NCBI GenBank assembly: GCA_021464415.1 | Contig: CM038467.1 | Span: 10,619,411 to 10,683,410, forward strand | DNA length: 64,000 nucleotides | Reading direction: 5' to 3' | Origin: Lonicera japonica | Lineage: Eukaryota > Streptophyta > Magnoliopsida > Dipsacales > Caprifoliaceae | Shown: positions 25,975 through 35,432 of the stretch, piece by piece | Layout of the letters: the number at the start of each line of letters is the position of its first letter | Position numbering within the stretch: position 1 is the stretch's first letter | Made by a program: the position numbers and the translations under genes | The notes under the pieces: model-generated | What the model was told of the DNA's origin: nothing | The model's input: only the letters and a program-made list of their open reading frames with translations | Databases searched by the model: none

Positions 25975-28057
25975 TCATGCAACACTGATGCTGCTGTCTC
26001 CATTGTTGAAGCTTGGCATCACAAGAAATGCAGACTGCCTTGATGGCTGATTGTGATTGGAGGAAAGTGACAGCTTGAGAGACAATGTTGAGGGGTCAAC
26101 TGCTGATTTCTGGTTTAAATTAGGATCAGTCCTTGTTGGTGAATAAGAAACTGGAAGAACTGGAATTGGGCGGATTAGGAGTTTTGATTCATTATCAACT
26201 TGATCACCACATCCAAGGGTTAGGTTATCCAATGGAATCTCAGCCGGAGCCTGTAATGGAACAGGACTAACTGTCACTGGAAAATGTGACACCGGAAATA
26301 CACTGATGTTGGATACTTCCGGCTGAACCAGTGTTGAAACAAGCGGAGTTGTGGTGTCTTGATTAATGAGTTCTTCTTCCATTGGAATTACAGGAACCTA
26401 ATCATCAAACAAAATTGCTTAGAAATTATACGTAAATTCCGCCAAAATAGCTGTATGGTTGCTCTCCAAAGTCAATTGTTTCATTTTCTCATTAAACTTC
26501 AACAGAACTTATTGATTATTTCCTGAAGAAAAACAGTTTTGGTAAAATAATCCCCTAGTCAATGTGTAATTTAGGTCCAAAAAGGAACAAATGATATAAG
26601 GATTTTAAGCTACTAATAGTTGTCTGGTATGAATGATTGGTAGAAATTTAATGAGTGATTAATGTTGTATGGGACTGAGTGTTGGGCGGTCAAAAGCCAA
26701 CACGAGAATAAACTAAGTGTAGCTGAGATGAGAATGTTGAGATGGATGAGTGGCAAGACTAGGAAAGATAAGATCAGGAATGTTACCATCAGAGAGGGAG
26801 TTGGGGTGGCACCTATTACAGAAAAGATGGTTGAATCTCGACTTAGATGGTTTGGGCATGTATGGAGGAGACCTGCAGATGCCATGGTTAGGAGAGTTGA
26901 TCATATGGAGGGAAGCCTAGTTGTTAGAGGCAGAGGAAGACCTAGAAAAACTATAGGGGAAACTATTAAGAAGGATTTAGAGGCGAATGGTTTCACTAGA
27001 GATATGATTCACGACAGACCACTATGGCGTCGTTTGATCCATGTAGCCGACCCCACCTAGTGGGATAAAGGCTTGTTGTTGTTGTTGTTGTTGATTAATT
27101 ACCGAATCTGTAGTAATGTCAAAGAGGCTGGATCTCCGGCGACGGCGATTGAGGTTGTTTCGCCGGAGGAAGTATTTCTGAGCATGGCTTGCAACTTGTG
27201 TAGGAGTTCGTGTCTTCACGAAATTTCTTGAGATTCCTCTCCAGTCTCCTTTACCTACTTTCTGCAATCCTAAGAGGAACAGTTTGTGTTCCTCCTCCGT
27301 CCATGGAACTCCTAATCCATAAATAACATATTAGTTGACAATTGTTGTATATACAAATTCCTTGCCACAAAGAAATTATAATATTTTTGTGAAAAACAGA
27401 AGGAAGGGAACGTGATTATTCATCTGAGATTAGAAAAATTGAACACTTTGCAAGCAAAAACTTGTGAAAGTCCAAACAGAGCACTAGCTGAACGATAGGG
27501 AAAAAATGGTTGACAAACACATAAATATATATATATATATATTAGTAGATTAGTCATTCTACCACATCCTTTACCAACTTCGACTTGAAAGCACAAAATT
27601 ATAGATAATCGGCAGCAACAATAATGATTTACAAAATTAATACGTCCTTGGATTGAGATTACGAAAACAATCGTATCGAAATTTCAGTGATCAGGACGTA
27701 TATAGACAAAATTTTGAGAAACGTACAAAAATAAAGTGATCGGAGAATGATCTAACCTCGCTTGCGCTCTCGGCTCGCAGCGGAATGGTTTTGAACGGCG
27801 TCGTCAGCGGAAGCGTAACCGAAAGCGGAGGCAACGGCAGAGGCATTGGCGTTAGAAGATTCATGATGAGGAGGAGGCTGTTCATATTGTGACAGATTGT
27901 TCATACTCACGCTCTTCCTCATCGGATCCACCTTCACTCGCACACCAAACAGCATGATCTCACCGGCGGCGACTTCAGATGCGTGGTCATCTGCGGCCGA
28001 TATGCACGTGCGTGAGTTGTGGCCGTTAGAACCACACTGCGAGCAGGAGGGAATCAT
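25975..28057 (-). CDS. SHAQKYF-class MYB-related transcription factor with zinc knuckle (MYBD-like)
   Basis: Three exons on the minus strand: 28057-27757, 27311-27103 and 26397-25975, giving 310 residues with phases that close exactly. Residues 5-18 form a CX2CX4HX4C zinc knuckle (C5, C8, H13, C18). IMLFGVRV at 34-41 is the R/KLFGV-type repression motif. The single MYB repeat (103-150) has Trp104, Trp124 and SHAQKYF at 142-148. [15 protein letters not shown] follows. LSLKLSL at 275-281 is an LxLxL (EAR-type) repression motif, and the C-terminus has QSAF and a Ser/Asp-rich tail. This architecture matches Arabidopsis At1g70000 (MYBD) and At1g19000, nuclear DNA-binding regulators with roles in light or hormone responses. 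The Met at 28057 is chosen because the knuckle follows at once, as in homologues; another Met lies nine codons upstream. Intron 2 contains a LINE. Confidence 0.93.
26398..27102 (-). other. MYB intron 2, enlarged by a LINE insertion
   Basis: Donor TCG|GTAATTAAT (first intron base 27102), acceptor GATTAG|GTTCC (last intron base 26398), phase 0. Without the LINE and one duplicated site the intron would be about 270 bp. The LINE begins only a few bases inside the donor. Confidence 0.88.
26664..27091 (+). mobile_element. 5'-truncated RTE-type LINE with (TTG)n tail
   Basis: An open frame to the stop at 27058-27060 encodes the C-terminal end of an RTE-clade reverse transcriptase protein: [10 protein letters not shown], then [37 protein letters not shown] and a final ADPT. 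From family knowledge these are the hallmark terminal motifs of plant RTE elements. The 3' end TGGGATAAAGGCTTG runs into TTG repeats, the usual RTE tail. TGATTAAT flanks both ends (26656-26663 and 27092-27099), a perfect 8-bp target duplication. About 428 bp survive, so the copy is dead on arrival. It lies antisense to the MYB gene. Confidence 0.93.
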
Positions 28058-28119
28058 CTCTCTAGGAACAAAACGGAAAATCAACCGATTAAGCCTTTTA
28101 TTTATTTATTTATTTTTAA

Positions 28120-28387
28120 AAAAAAAACCTATTCGATAGATCGTAAATGGGAACGAAGAGTTTCGTGTGCGTATAAAAAGGCCAGTCAATAGTCTTAGTT
28201 GTTCCTTCCGAAGGAATCTGATCTGAAGGCAGTACAAAAAGAAATTACAATGAAAAGGAGAAATATGAGACAGAGGGAGAGAAATTACAATGCTAAGGAG
28301 AAATATGAAAGACAGAGAGAGAGAGAGTATGGGATGTGCGTATTTTGTGCAAATAAATTTGGGGATGTGAGATAGGAGGGAGAGATA
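28120..28387 (-). promoter_or_regulatory. Proximal promoter region of the MYB gene
   Basis: Unique-looking DNA between the MYB 5' end and the inverted repeat starting at 28388. Contains GA-rich (CT-rich on the gene strand) tracts at 28262-28326, common near plant transcription starts. No TATA box on the gene strand can be called. Confidence 0.35.
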
Positions 28388-29055
28388 TAGGTGTCATAAA
28401 GGCGTCTCTGATGCTTAGTTTTTAAAATATGGTATTTTATAAAATTTAGAAGTATGTTAAAAAATAAATTTAATTTTTGTTTGAGTTTTTTTAAATTAAT
28501 TAAAAAAAAATTCAAAAAAATTTCAAAAAATAGTCACAATAGATCTTATTTTATAGATCTCGACCGCTATGTTTTAAATATATATTTTTATTTAATTTTG
28601 ATTTTTAAATTTAAAGTTATGGTGTTTTAAAAAAAAAATTTAGAGAGAGAAAGTAAAGTGAAATAAATTTTGAAAAGTATAAAAATAGAGTTGAGTTTTA
28701 AAATTTGGGGGAAAAAATAGTGAGATATCAAACAGGGGCTAAGCGCTTCGTTTGGTGAGTTTTTTTTATTTTTATATTTTTTAAAATTAATTTTACTTTA
28801 TTTTTTCTCTCTAATTTTTTTTTAAAAACACTATAACTTTAAATTCAAAAATCAAAATTAAATAAAAAATATATATTTGAAACCTACTCGTCGAAATCTA
28901 TAAAATAAGATCTATTGTGACTAATTTTGAAATTTTTTTGTTGGTTGAAAAAAACTCAAACAAAAACGAAATTCATTTTTCTACATACTTTCAAATTCTG
29001 CCAAATACTATATTTTAAAAATTAAACTCAAAACATCAACCAAACATCACCTAAA
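28388..29055. repeat. Head-to-head pair of MITEs forming a 670-bp inverted repeat
   Basis: The arm 28388-28735 is the inverted counterpart of 28742-29055. Shared blocks include TTTTAAATTTAAAGTTAT, AAATATATATTTTTATT, CTTATTTTATAGAT and TAGTCACAATAGATC. A third member is at 51200-51591. The centre of symmetry is at about 28739 (GCTAAGCGCTTCG). The pair lies 330 to 1000 bp upstream of the MYB start codon. Confidence 0.8.
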
Positions 29056-29563
29056 CTCTCTCAAATTATCACTTTTTGATATTAAATTTTCACATCTTCT
29101 AAAAATGACATTAAACTCGTCTGATCTAACAATTACTGACACTTAACTTTTAAAGTTGATAGATATGTTAAAACACTAATAAAATGGTTGTCATATGCCT
29201 CCCATATGAGCACCAATGAAAAAAAATATACCAATTTATTCATTTAAACATAAATTTTTTAAATTACCCTAATTTATTTTATAAAAAACCTGTTAATCCT
29301 CTTTTATGTTCAACTACATAGTGGATGTTTTATAAAATAGGTTGGGATAATTCAAAAAATTTATGTTTAAATGGATAAATTGATGTATTTTTGTCCATTG
29401 GTGTTCACATGGAAAGTACATGACAACCATCGTATTAGTGTTTTAACATATCTATCAACTTTGGGTGTTAAATGTCAGTAACTGTTAGATCAGGGGGTTT
29501 AGTGTCACTTTTAGAAGATGGAAGGGTTTAATGCCAAAAAGTGATAGTTTGAGGGGGGTTAGT
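29051..29563. repeat. Foldback element with about 240-bp arms
   Basis: The left arm (29051-29290) and right arm (29327-29563) are near-perfect inverted copies around a 36-bp loop. Matching pieces include GATAGATATGTTAAAACACTAAT against ATTAGTGTTTTAACATATCTATC, and TCAAATTATCACTTTTTG against CAAAAAGTGATAGTTTGA (one mismatch). Such structures are typical of MULE-type MITEs. It abuts the preceding inverted pair. Confidence 0.85.
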
Positions 29564-30083
29564 ATTTTTTTACCCTTTTTTTAAATAAATTTTTATAATA
29601 AAAAAATAGAAAAAATATATTATAATAAAGTTTTGTATAGTTATTTTTATATGAAATGGATGTTGAGTCATATGAGAAAATATAGAAATAGTGATGAATT
29701 TTTTAATATAATATGACACATTTTCATTTAATATAAGAAACACATTAATTCTATATCATTCTTAAATAAATGTTAAGTAAAATAAAAATAATATTATTAT
29801 AAAAAAATTATTTGAAACTTTTTTATTTATATAATTAGATTATTAAATAGATATAAAAATATATTAAAAGTACTATGACATATGACACAAAGAATAAAAA
29901 ATAAATTTATTAAGAAATACCACAAAAAAGGTCTAAAAGAGAAAGGAGATGTTGCGGCTGCTCATTGGGCACCAGGTGGCAAGATAGTTTTTATAAAAGC
30001 ATTATTTCAGGTTTCCACCTGATACGTGGCAGTCCACTGACGGTTTATTTCAATCAATTTTCCCTTTTCTTGTTTTTCTTTCG
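29564..30083. other. Very AT-rich intergenic DNA
   Basis: Nearly pure A/T with TTTTATAT-type words. No gene or element end is recognised. Confidence 0.5.
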
Positions 30084-30091
30084 GTTCCACG

Positions 30092-30750
30092 TAGGCCTGG
30101 CAATATTTGACACGACACGCTAACCCGACACGAACTCGACCCGGAGTTAGCGGGTTTGGGTCAAACATAAACGGGTTCAGGTCAGACACGCTTAACCCGC
30201 AAACTAAATAGGTCGTGTTCGGGTTAACCAGCTAACTCGAAATTGACCCGCACTTAACACGATTATTTTTTTTTGCAGCTATATATATATATATATATAT
30301 ATTTTATTTTTCCATCTTGCTTAGATACTTATATTCTTATTTTAAGTATTGGTAGTATATGATAGTTATTATGTTTTTGATGATGAATAAACTATTAATT
30401 TTTTATATTTTTGCTTCGGTGATGGAATTTATTTTGACTCTAGATTATTATTCTCATATTATTTTGATTAAATATTGAATTTTGGTATTGAGTGATACTT
30501 ATTAAAAATTTAAAACTATTATACACATGAGACTTAATTGTCATTATAATCCTAAAGGTTAATGCACGTCGTGTCGAGTTGCAGGTTTAACACAATTTAT
30601 TTATTAAACAGGTTAGTCGGGTCATGTCGTGTAACCTATAAAATAAACAGGTCGTGTTCGAGTTAATATAAATGACACAATTAGTCAAACGGGTCGTGTT
30701 CAGGTTGACACGACCCGAATACGACACGCGAACCCGAATTGCCAGCCCTA
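30092..30750. mobile_element. hAT-type MITE, 659 bp, perfect 8-bp target duplication
   Basis: Ends TAGGCCTGGCAAT and ATTGCCAGCCCTA are inverted. GTTCCACG flanks both sides (30084-30091 and 30751-30758). The subterminal regions are dense in CGGGT, GACACGA and AACCCG words in both orientations, as in a widespread plant hAT MITE class. The AT-rich centre includes a TA microsatellite at 30281-30301. Confidence 0.93.
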
Positions 30751-31094
30751 GTTCCACGTGAGACCAATACTCTAATATTTACCACTATTTAATTAATAAT
30801 ATTATTTAAATTTAATTTTTTTAATTTTTTAATTTAAATAATTTTTAAATTGTTTGTTAATAAAAAAAATTAAGTGCCAACTTAATCTTTTCTACTTAAA
30901 ATTTAAAATTTTTATCTAATGTTTTAAATAGTAAATTCTACATTTAAAACTAAAAACTTATTTTAAAGAGTGTAAAATATAATTTTAAAGAGTGTAAAAT
31001 TAATTAATTATTTATTAATTTTTATTAATACAAAATTTTTTTTTTAAGAAGTATAACTTTTTTATACATAGAATATTCAGTTCTCTACATAAAG

Positions 31095-31095
<1 letters not shown>

Positions 31096-31136
<41 letters not shown>
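31096..31136. repeat. (AT)n microsatellite
   Basis: About 20 AT dinucleotides without interruption. Confidence 0.95.
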
Positions 31137-31140
<4 letters not shown>

Positions 31141-31264
31141 TTTAAAGGGACAATTAGGCATAAACACTCATTCTAATAATAACATAATTATAAAGCACAA
31201 TTATAAATTAGCCGTGTAAATTAAGGATACTGTACAAAAAAGATATTAATACCCATTCATTATA

Positions 31265-31462
31265 TTATCTCACATCTTATCAGAATTTGTGCTAAATATG
31301 TTTAGTATCAATGGTGCATCATTCAATATAACATTTCACGTCTCATTAGAATTGGTACTAAATAGTTTTAGCACCAATGGTGCTAAATCTGTTTAGCACC
31401 ATTCCTTGTAACATCTCATGTTTTATTAGAATTAGTGCTAAATGGTTTTAGCACCATCATAA
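31265..31462. repeat. Imperfect tandem repeat of about 90-100 bp
   Basis: The module ATTAGAATT(G/A)GT(A/G)CTAAAT with TTTTAGCACCA, and a following AACAT(T/C)TCA(C/T)GT segment, occurs about two and a half times. GGTGCTAAA and TTTAGCACC pairs make local inverted repeats. Confidence 0.65.
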
Positions 31463-31582
31463 AACAGAGAACAAAAAAATTAATGTGATCATCATTCACT
31501 CAATTTATTTATATGTATTTATATAGATCAATGTAGGGTTCGTAAAAAAAAAGAATTGCAATCAGTTTTTTTTTTTCAAATC

Positions 31583-31965
31583 TCATTGGGCTGTTGAAAT
31601 TGGTTGATTTCGATAACAAAACAACTTTTGATCATCTTGATTTTTTGCGTAATTACAATAATTTTGTCTTCCGAACAACATATCCAAAAAGCAATCAAAT
31701 CCAATGGTTCGATTAAAAGTTATATCTGTTTTATAATTACACCTGCAACAAAAAAAAAGAGAAGAAGAAGATGACGAGAACGATGCTCCTCTCGACGTAT
31801 GATCGGAGAGTCGGGTGGTTGTGGTGGAAGAAGTGAAATCGTTGGTGAGGAAGTAGGAGAAATAAGACAACTGTTTAGGGGATGAGAGAGAGAGAGATGA
31901 GTGTGAGTGAGTGAGCGAGAGAGGGGGTATTGTTTAGGGTATTTTTGTACATTAACATTTATCAT
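31583..31965 (-). pseudogene. Possible gene fragment or captured 5' exon, uncertain
   Basis: Minus-strand sequence reads like a plant 5' UTR and first exon: a CTCTCTCTC tract, then a Ser/Thr-rich open frame of 95 codons (31870-31583) with FFCCR after a Ser run, and TTTTTGTTGCAG, which could be a splice acceptor. No family is recognised and no continuation was found. It may be a captured gene piece in a transposon or chance. Confidence 0.22.
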
Positions 31966-33156
31966 TTTTGTTAAAATAAATTAATATTATGAAAAATATC
32001 CTTATTATAAAATTAATTATAAAATTAATACTACCTCCATTTATTAAACATGAATCCATCACTAGAGTTATAAAACGTTACGGATTGAAACTCTATAACC
32101 CATTATCTCTATTTTTTAAAGTAAGTAATTAAATTCCCCATAACATATCCTAAAAAATAAAATAAAACAGTTCTATAGATGATCCTGTAAATTAAAGTAA
32201 AGGATTATGCTTCATATAACTAGTTTTTCTATCCTACTACCAACTCCTCTTTGTTTATCTAGAATTGATAACTTACCTCAATTTTAGAAGTTTTGCAAGA
32301 AAACGTTATTTTAACAGTAAGTTTTGCAAGATAACTTACCTCAATTGTACAATAGTTTTATAATTCTTATGTTGAGTAAATTATTTATATCCTAAATATA
32401 AATAGATTTTAAATTTAAAACACCCACAAAAAAAATTGAATTATTAATTTAAACCGGAAGTTGTATTAGCTGACCATGATTTGAATGGGGGTTAGTTAAT
32501 AGCGCATATTCTTCATTATTTAGTGCCCAACAACTCCGCGATTTTATTAAATTAAATTAAACTATACAATATGATGGGACTTAAGAACATGTGAATAAGA
32601 ACAAAAACACATAAATAAGATAATATCATAATTGTTAATTAATTGGATAATGATCTTTTCATCTAATCTAATGATATTTAACTCCAACTGGAAGTAACTC
32701 ACCTTTTAACATGGGCCTTCTGATCTTTCTAATAATATAATTATAATTATGGGTTAGCTTTAGTTCACTGTCTCTTCAAGTTGTCATTAATTACACAATT
32801 TTTTTGTTTTCTCCACATTTCTAATATTCTACTTTGAATTATACGGTGCTAAAATATCAAAAATAGCATATTTAACTATAATTTTCTTTTTTCAACTAAT
32901 CTGAAATTGTACTTCTTTATGTAGAGAAGTGTGAACATGAAAAAATAAAAGTTCAAAGAACTTGGTAGTAACTAAAATTAGGAATTTATCGAAATTATGA
33001 TTATTATAAATTAAAACAGGAAACTTAGATGATCTGGAGGCATCTTCTATCCTAATTTTTCACTTGCATGACACGTACCATGGAAACAAAATTAGTCAAG
33101 AGAATTATTTGGTGGTAGAATTAGGATTTCTTATGTGAATTCTATGACTTTATTCC
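31966..33156. other. Intergenic AT-rich DNA, nothing recognised
   Basis: ACTACCTCCATTTATT at 32030 resembles a decayed Stowaway terminus. No partner was found. No coding sequence. Confidence 0.45.
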
Positions 33157-33469
33157 TAGACTCCGTTCTATAGGAACATAGTAAATGAAAAGAAAAATAA
33201 CTAATTTAAGTGAGAAGATGAAAAATAAGTTGAGGGACGTGGTGAGATTAATTCTTACTTTTTGCTTTTTTCCCTGACAAAATTTTCTTTGGGTGATGGT
33301 GGAGAAAATTTTTCGACAAAATATTAAAGGATGATGAAGGACATATATTCACAAAAATGAGTATAAGATGTAGAGTATCTCACCATATGCCTCAACTTAT
33401 TTTTCATCTTCTCACCTAAATTAGTTGTTTTTATTTTTGTTTTCTATGTTATTATCAAACGGAGCTTTA
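33157..33469. mobile_element. Tourist-like MITE, family with (G/A)CTCCGTTTGAT termini, copy A
   Basis: The left end GACTCCGTTCTATAGGAAC and the right end (inverted GCTCCGTTTGATAATAAC) are degenerate TIRs. The interior shares AAAAATAACTAATTTAAGTGA, AAAATAAGTTGAG and CTTCTCACC words with copies at 44816, 46124 and 50400. Confidence 0.65.
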
Positions 33470-35100
33470 ATTCATAATTTTCTACCTTGTCTACCAGTCT
33501 TATGGGTATAACATTTGTAACCAACCAGGTTTTCCTTCTTTACATATAATGAAGTGTGAAAATGAAAATAAAAAAATTTCGGCTTTAGCTAGTCGTATCC
33601 CGCGATTCTTTCACAATATTCACACGTCACATGGTAGTGGTTTTAGGCTTGCTTTGATACCATACGTAACTACCTAGGTTTTTCCATAAAATGTATAACT
33701 TAAGTTGTAAATTATGATTATTACATCTACATATATACCAAAGAATTTCCCATTATGTTAACGATATAATATATTTTGGATCTACATTAAACCAAAAACC
33801 AATCTTTTTAATTTAAATTACAAAATAACCTACTTAGGCTAAACTAAGTTAGCCACCATACCACTCAACCAATGAGTCACAACTTTTAGCTTGTAGTCTG
33901 TCTTAAAAAAAAAAAAAGAATTAGTAAAATATTTTAGTTTGTGCTCTTTAATTTTTTATTTTTTTAAAATTTGTGGTCCATGTCAATTTTTAGGTTATCA
34001 AATTATTTCTAGCAAGAACTCAAATTTATAAATAATGTAGTTTAATAATAAAAAAAAAATATTAGTTACCATAATTGGGCAATTGATTATTGTAATCACT
34101 ATAAACCACAGATTAAAATCCAAGAATCACAAATTATTAAAATAACAAAAAGGTTTTGAACCACAAACTAAAAAGTTCCAAAAGAGAGATTGGGCCCCAA
34201 CTTTTTCTATTGATATAGGTTGTGCCCTGTCTAAATATTAGTTTATTACTCGTAGAAAGACCAAACATACGTAATCATTTTACACTTAAAGAAGTAAATA
34301 AATCTTATATTAAAAAAGATAACGTGAGTTCAAATATCAAATATAAACTTAATTTTTGTTCTAGCATCCCTCTCTCTCCTCTTTCCCTGTGTCATGCTGT
34401 TTCCACATATTTTTTTCTATCAATTTTAAATACTAATCCAAGTTAAGTTTTTGACTATCTTTAATACTGATTATAATTAAATTATTGTTAGGTTTTAAAT
34501 GTTTAATGTTATGGATGTTAAAATTTTCATGATAAAATTTGAAAAAAAAATTGTATTACATTTACATAACCCACACCTCATACGAATCTTAAATCTGTCA
34601 TTGCTATCATGTGAGATACTCTTATACTGTGAAAGAAAAAATTTAAATCCTTTAGATAAAACTTTAGTGATTCTCTACATTTTAAAACCGGAAGGAGTAA
34701 TTGTACATGAAGATAAAATTTTAACATAAAAAATTAATATATTAACGTGTCAATCATTTATTAGTTAAAATAAAATATGATACAATTTTTTTTAACCAAT
34801 ACATAGTGATCATATTTAATATGTCAAATATTTATATATACCTAAAATTATTGATATCCAACAAAATATAAATGACACTAAATCCTCAAATTATAGTATA
34901 AATAAAAAATTGAAAATAAAATAGTGGAGTTCATAATTAGGATGTGGACTTGCGAAGTGGAGAAATAGTGGTAGAAAGAAGAATAGAATATGAACCGTCG
35001 GTTAAGCATATTCCCCTTTTGTGTTTATATTGCATTTGCGGAAGGGTTCGCAGATATTTTCTTATTTTTGGTTTTTTTATATATATATGGAGAAAATTTC
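33470..35100. other. Intergenic AT-rich DNA, no gene recognised
   Basis: Several short open frames occur (34222-34446, 34499-34729, 34944-35174). They have no recognisable domains, no composition change and no promoter context. ACCGGAAGGAGTAATTG near 34687 resembles a Stowaway right end. Confidence 0.5.
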
Positions 35101-35432
35101 TTATGCGGATTACTGTTCACGGATTGACCTATTTGGTACGTTTCTCGATGAAATTTTTTGATGAAATTTGGTGAAGAAAATCTTCATCGCGTGTAAAATA
35201 TCTCCATCAAATTTCATCAAAAAATTCAACCGAGAAGTAGGTTAACAATAAATCTAATATTTTTTAATCATGTAGTTAACCTACTTCCCGGTTGAATTTT
35301 TTGATGAAATTTGGTGGATATGTTCTACACACGATGAAGAACATTCGCACCAAATTTTCTCGAAAATTTACATCGGGAAGCGTGTCAAATGGGTCAATCC
35401 GTACAGATAATCTGTGAATAGTAATCCGTACT
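35101..35432. repeat. Foldback MITE with long nested inverted repeats, 330 bp
   Basis: Outer ends TGCGGATTACTGTTCAC and (inverted) TACGGATTACTATTCAC. Inner arms around 35196-35246 and 35275-35325 contain TTCATCAAAAAATTCAACC and GGTTGAATTTTTTGATGAA, with AGTAGGTTAAC and GTTAACCTACT next to the loop. The whole unit can fold into one long hairpin. Confidence 0.82.

Noticed and set aside
27691..28139. Frames on the other strand or phase over MYB exon 1
   Set aside because: Shadows of the well-supported MYB exon; no domain.
31265..31462. CRISPR-like array
   Set aside because: Repeats are imperfect, long and without unique spacers, and the genome is eukaryotic.
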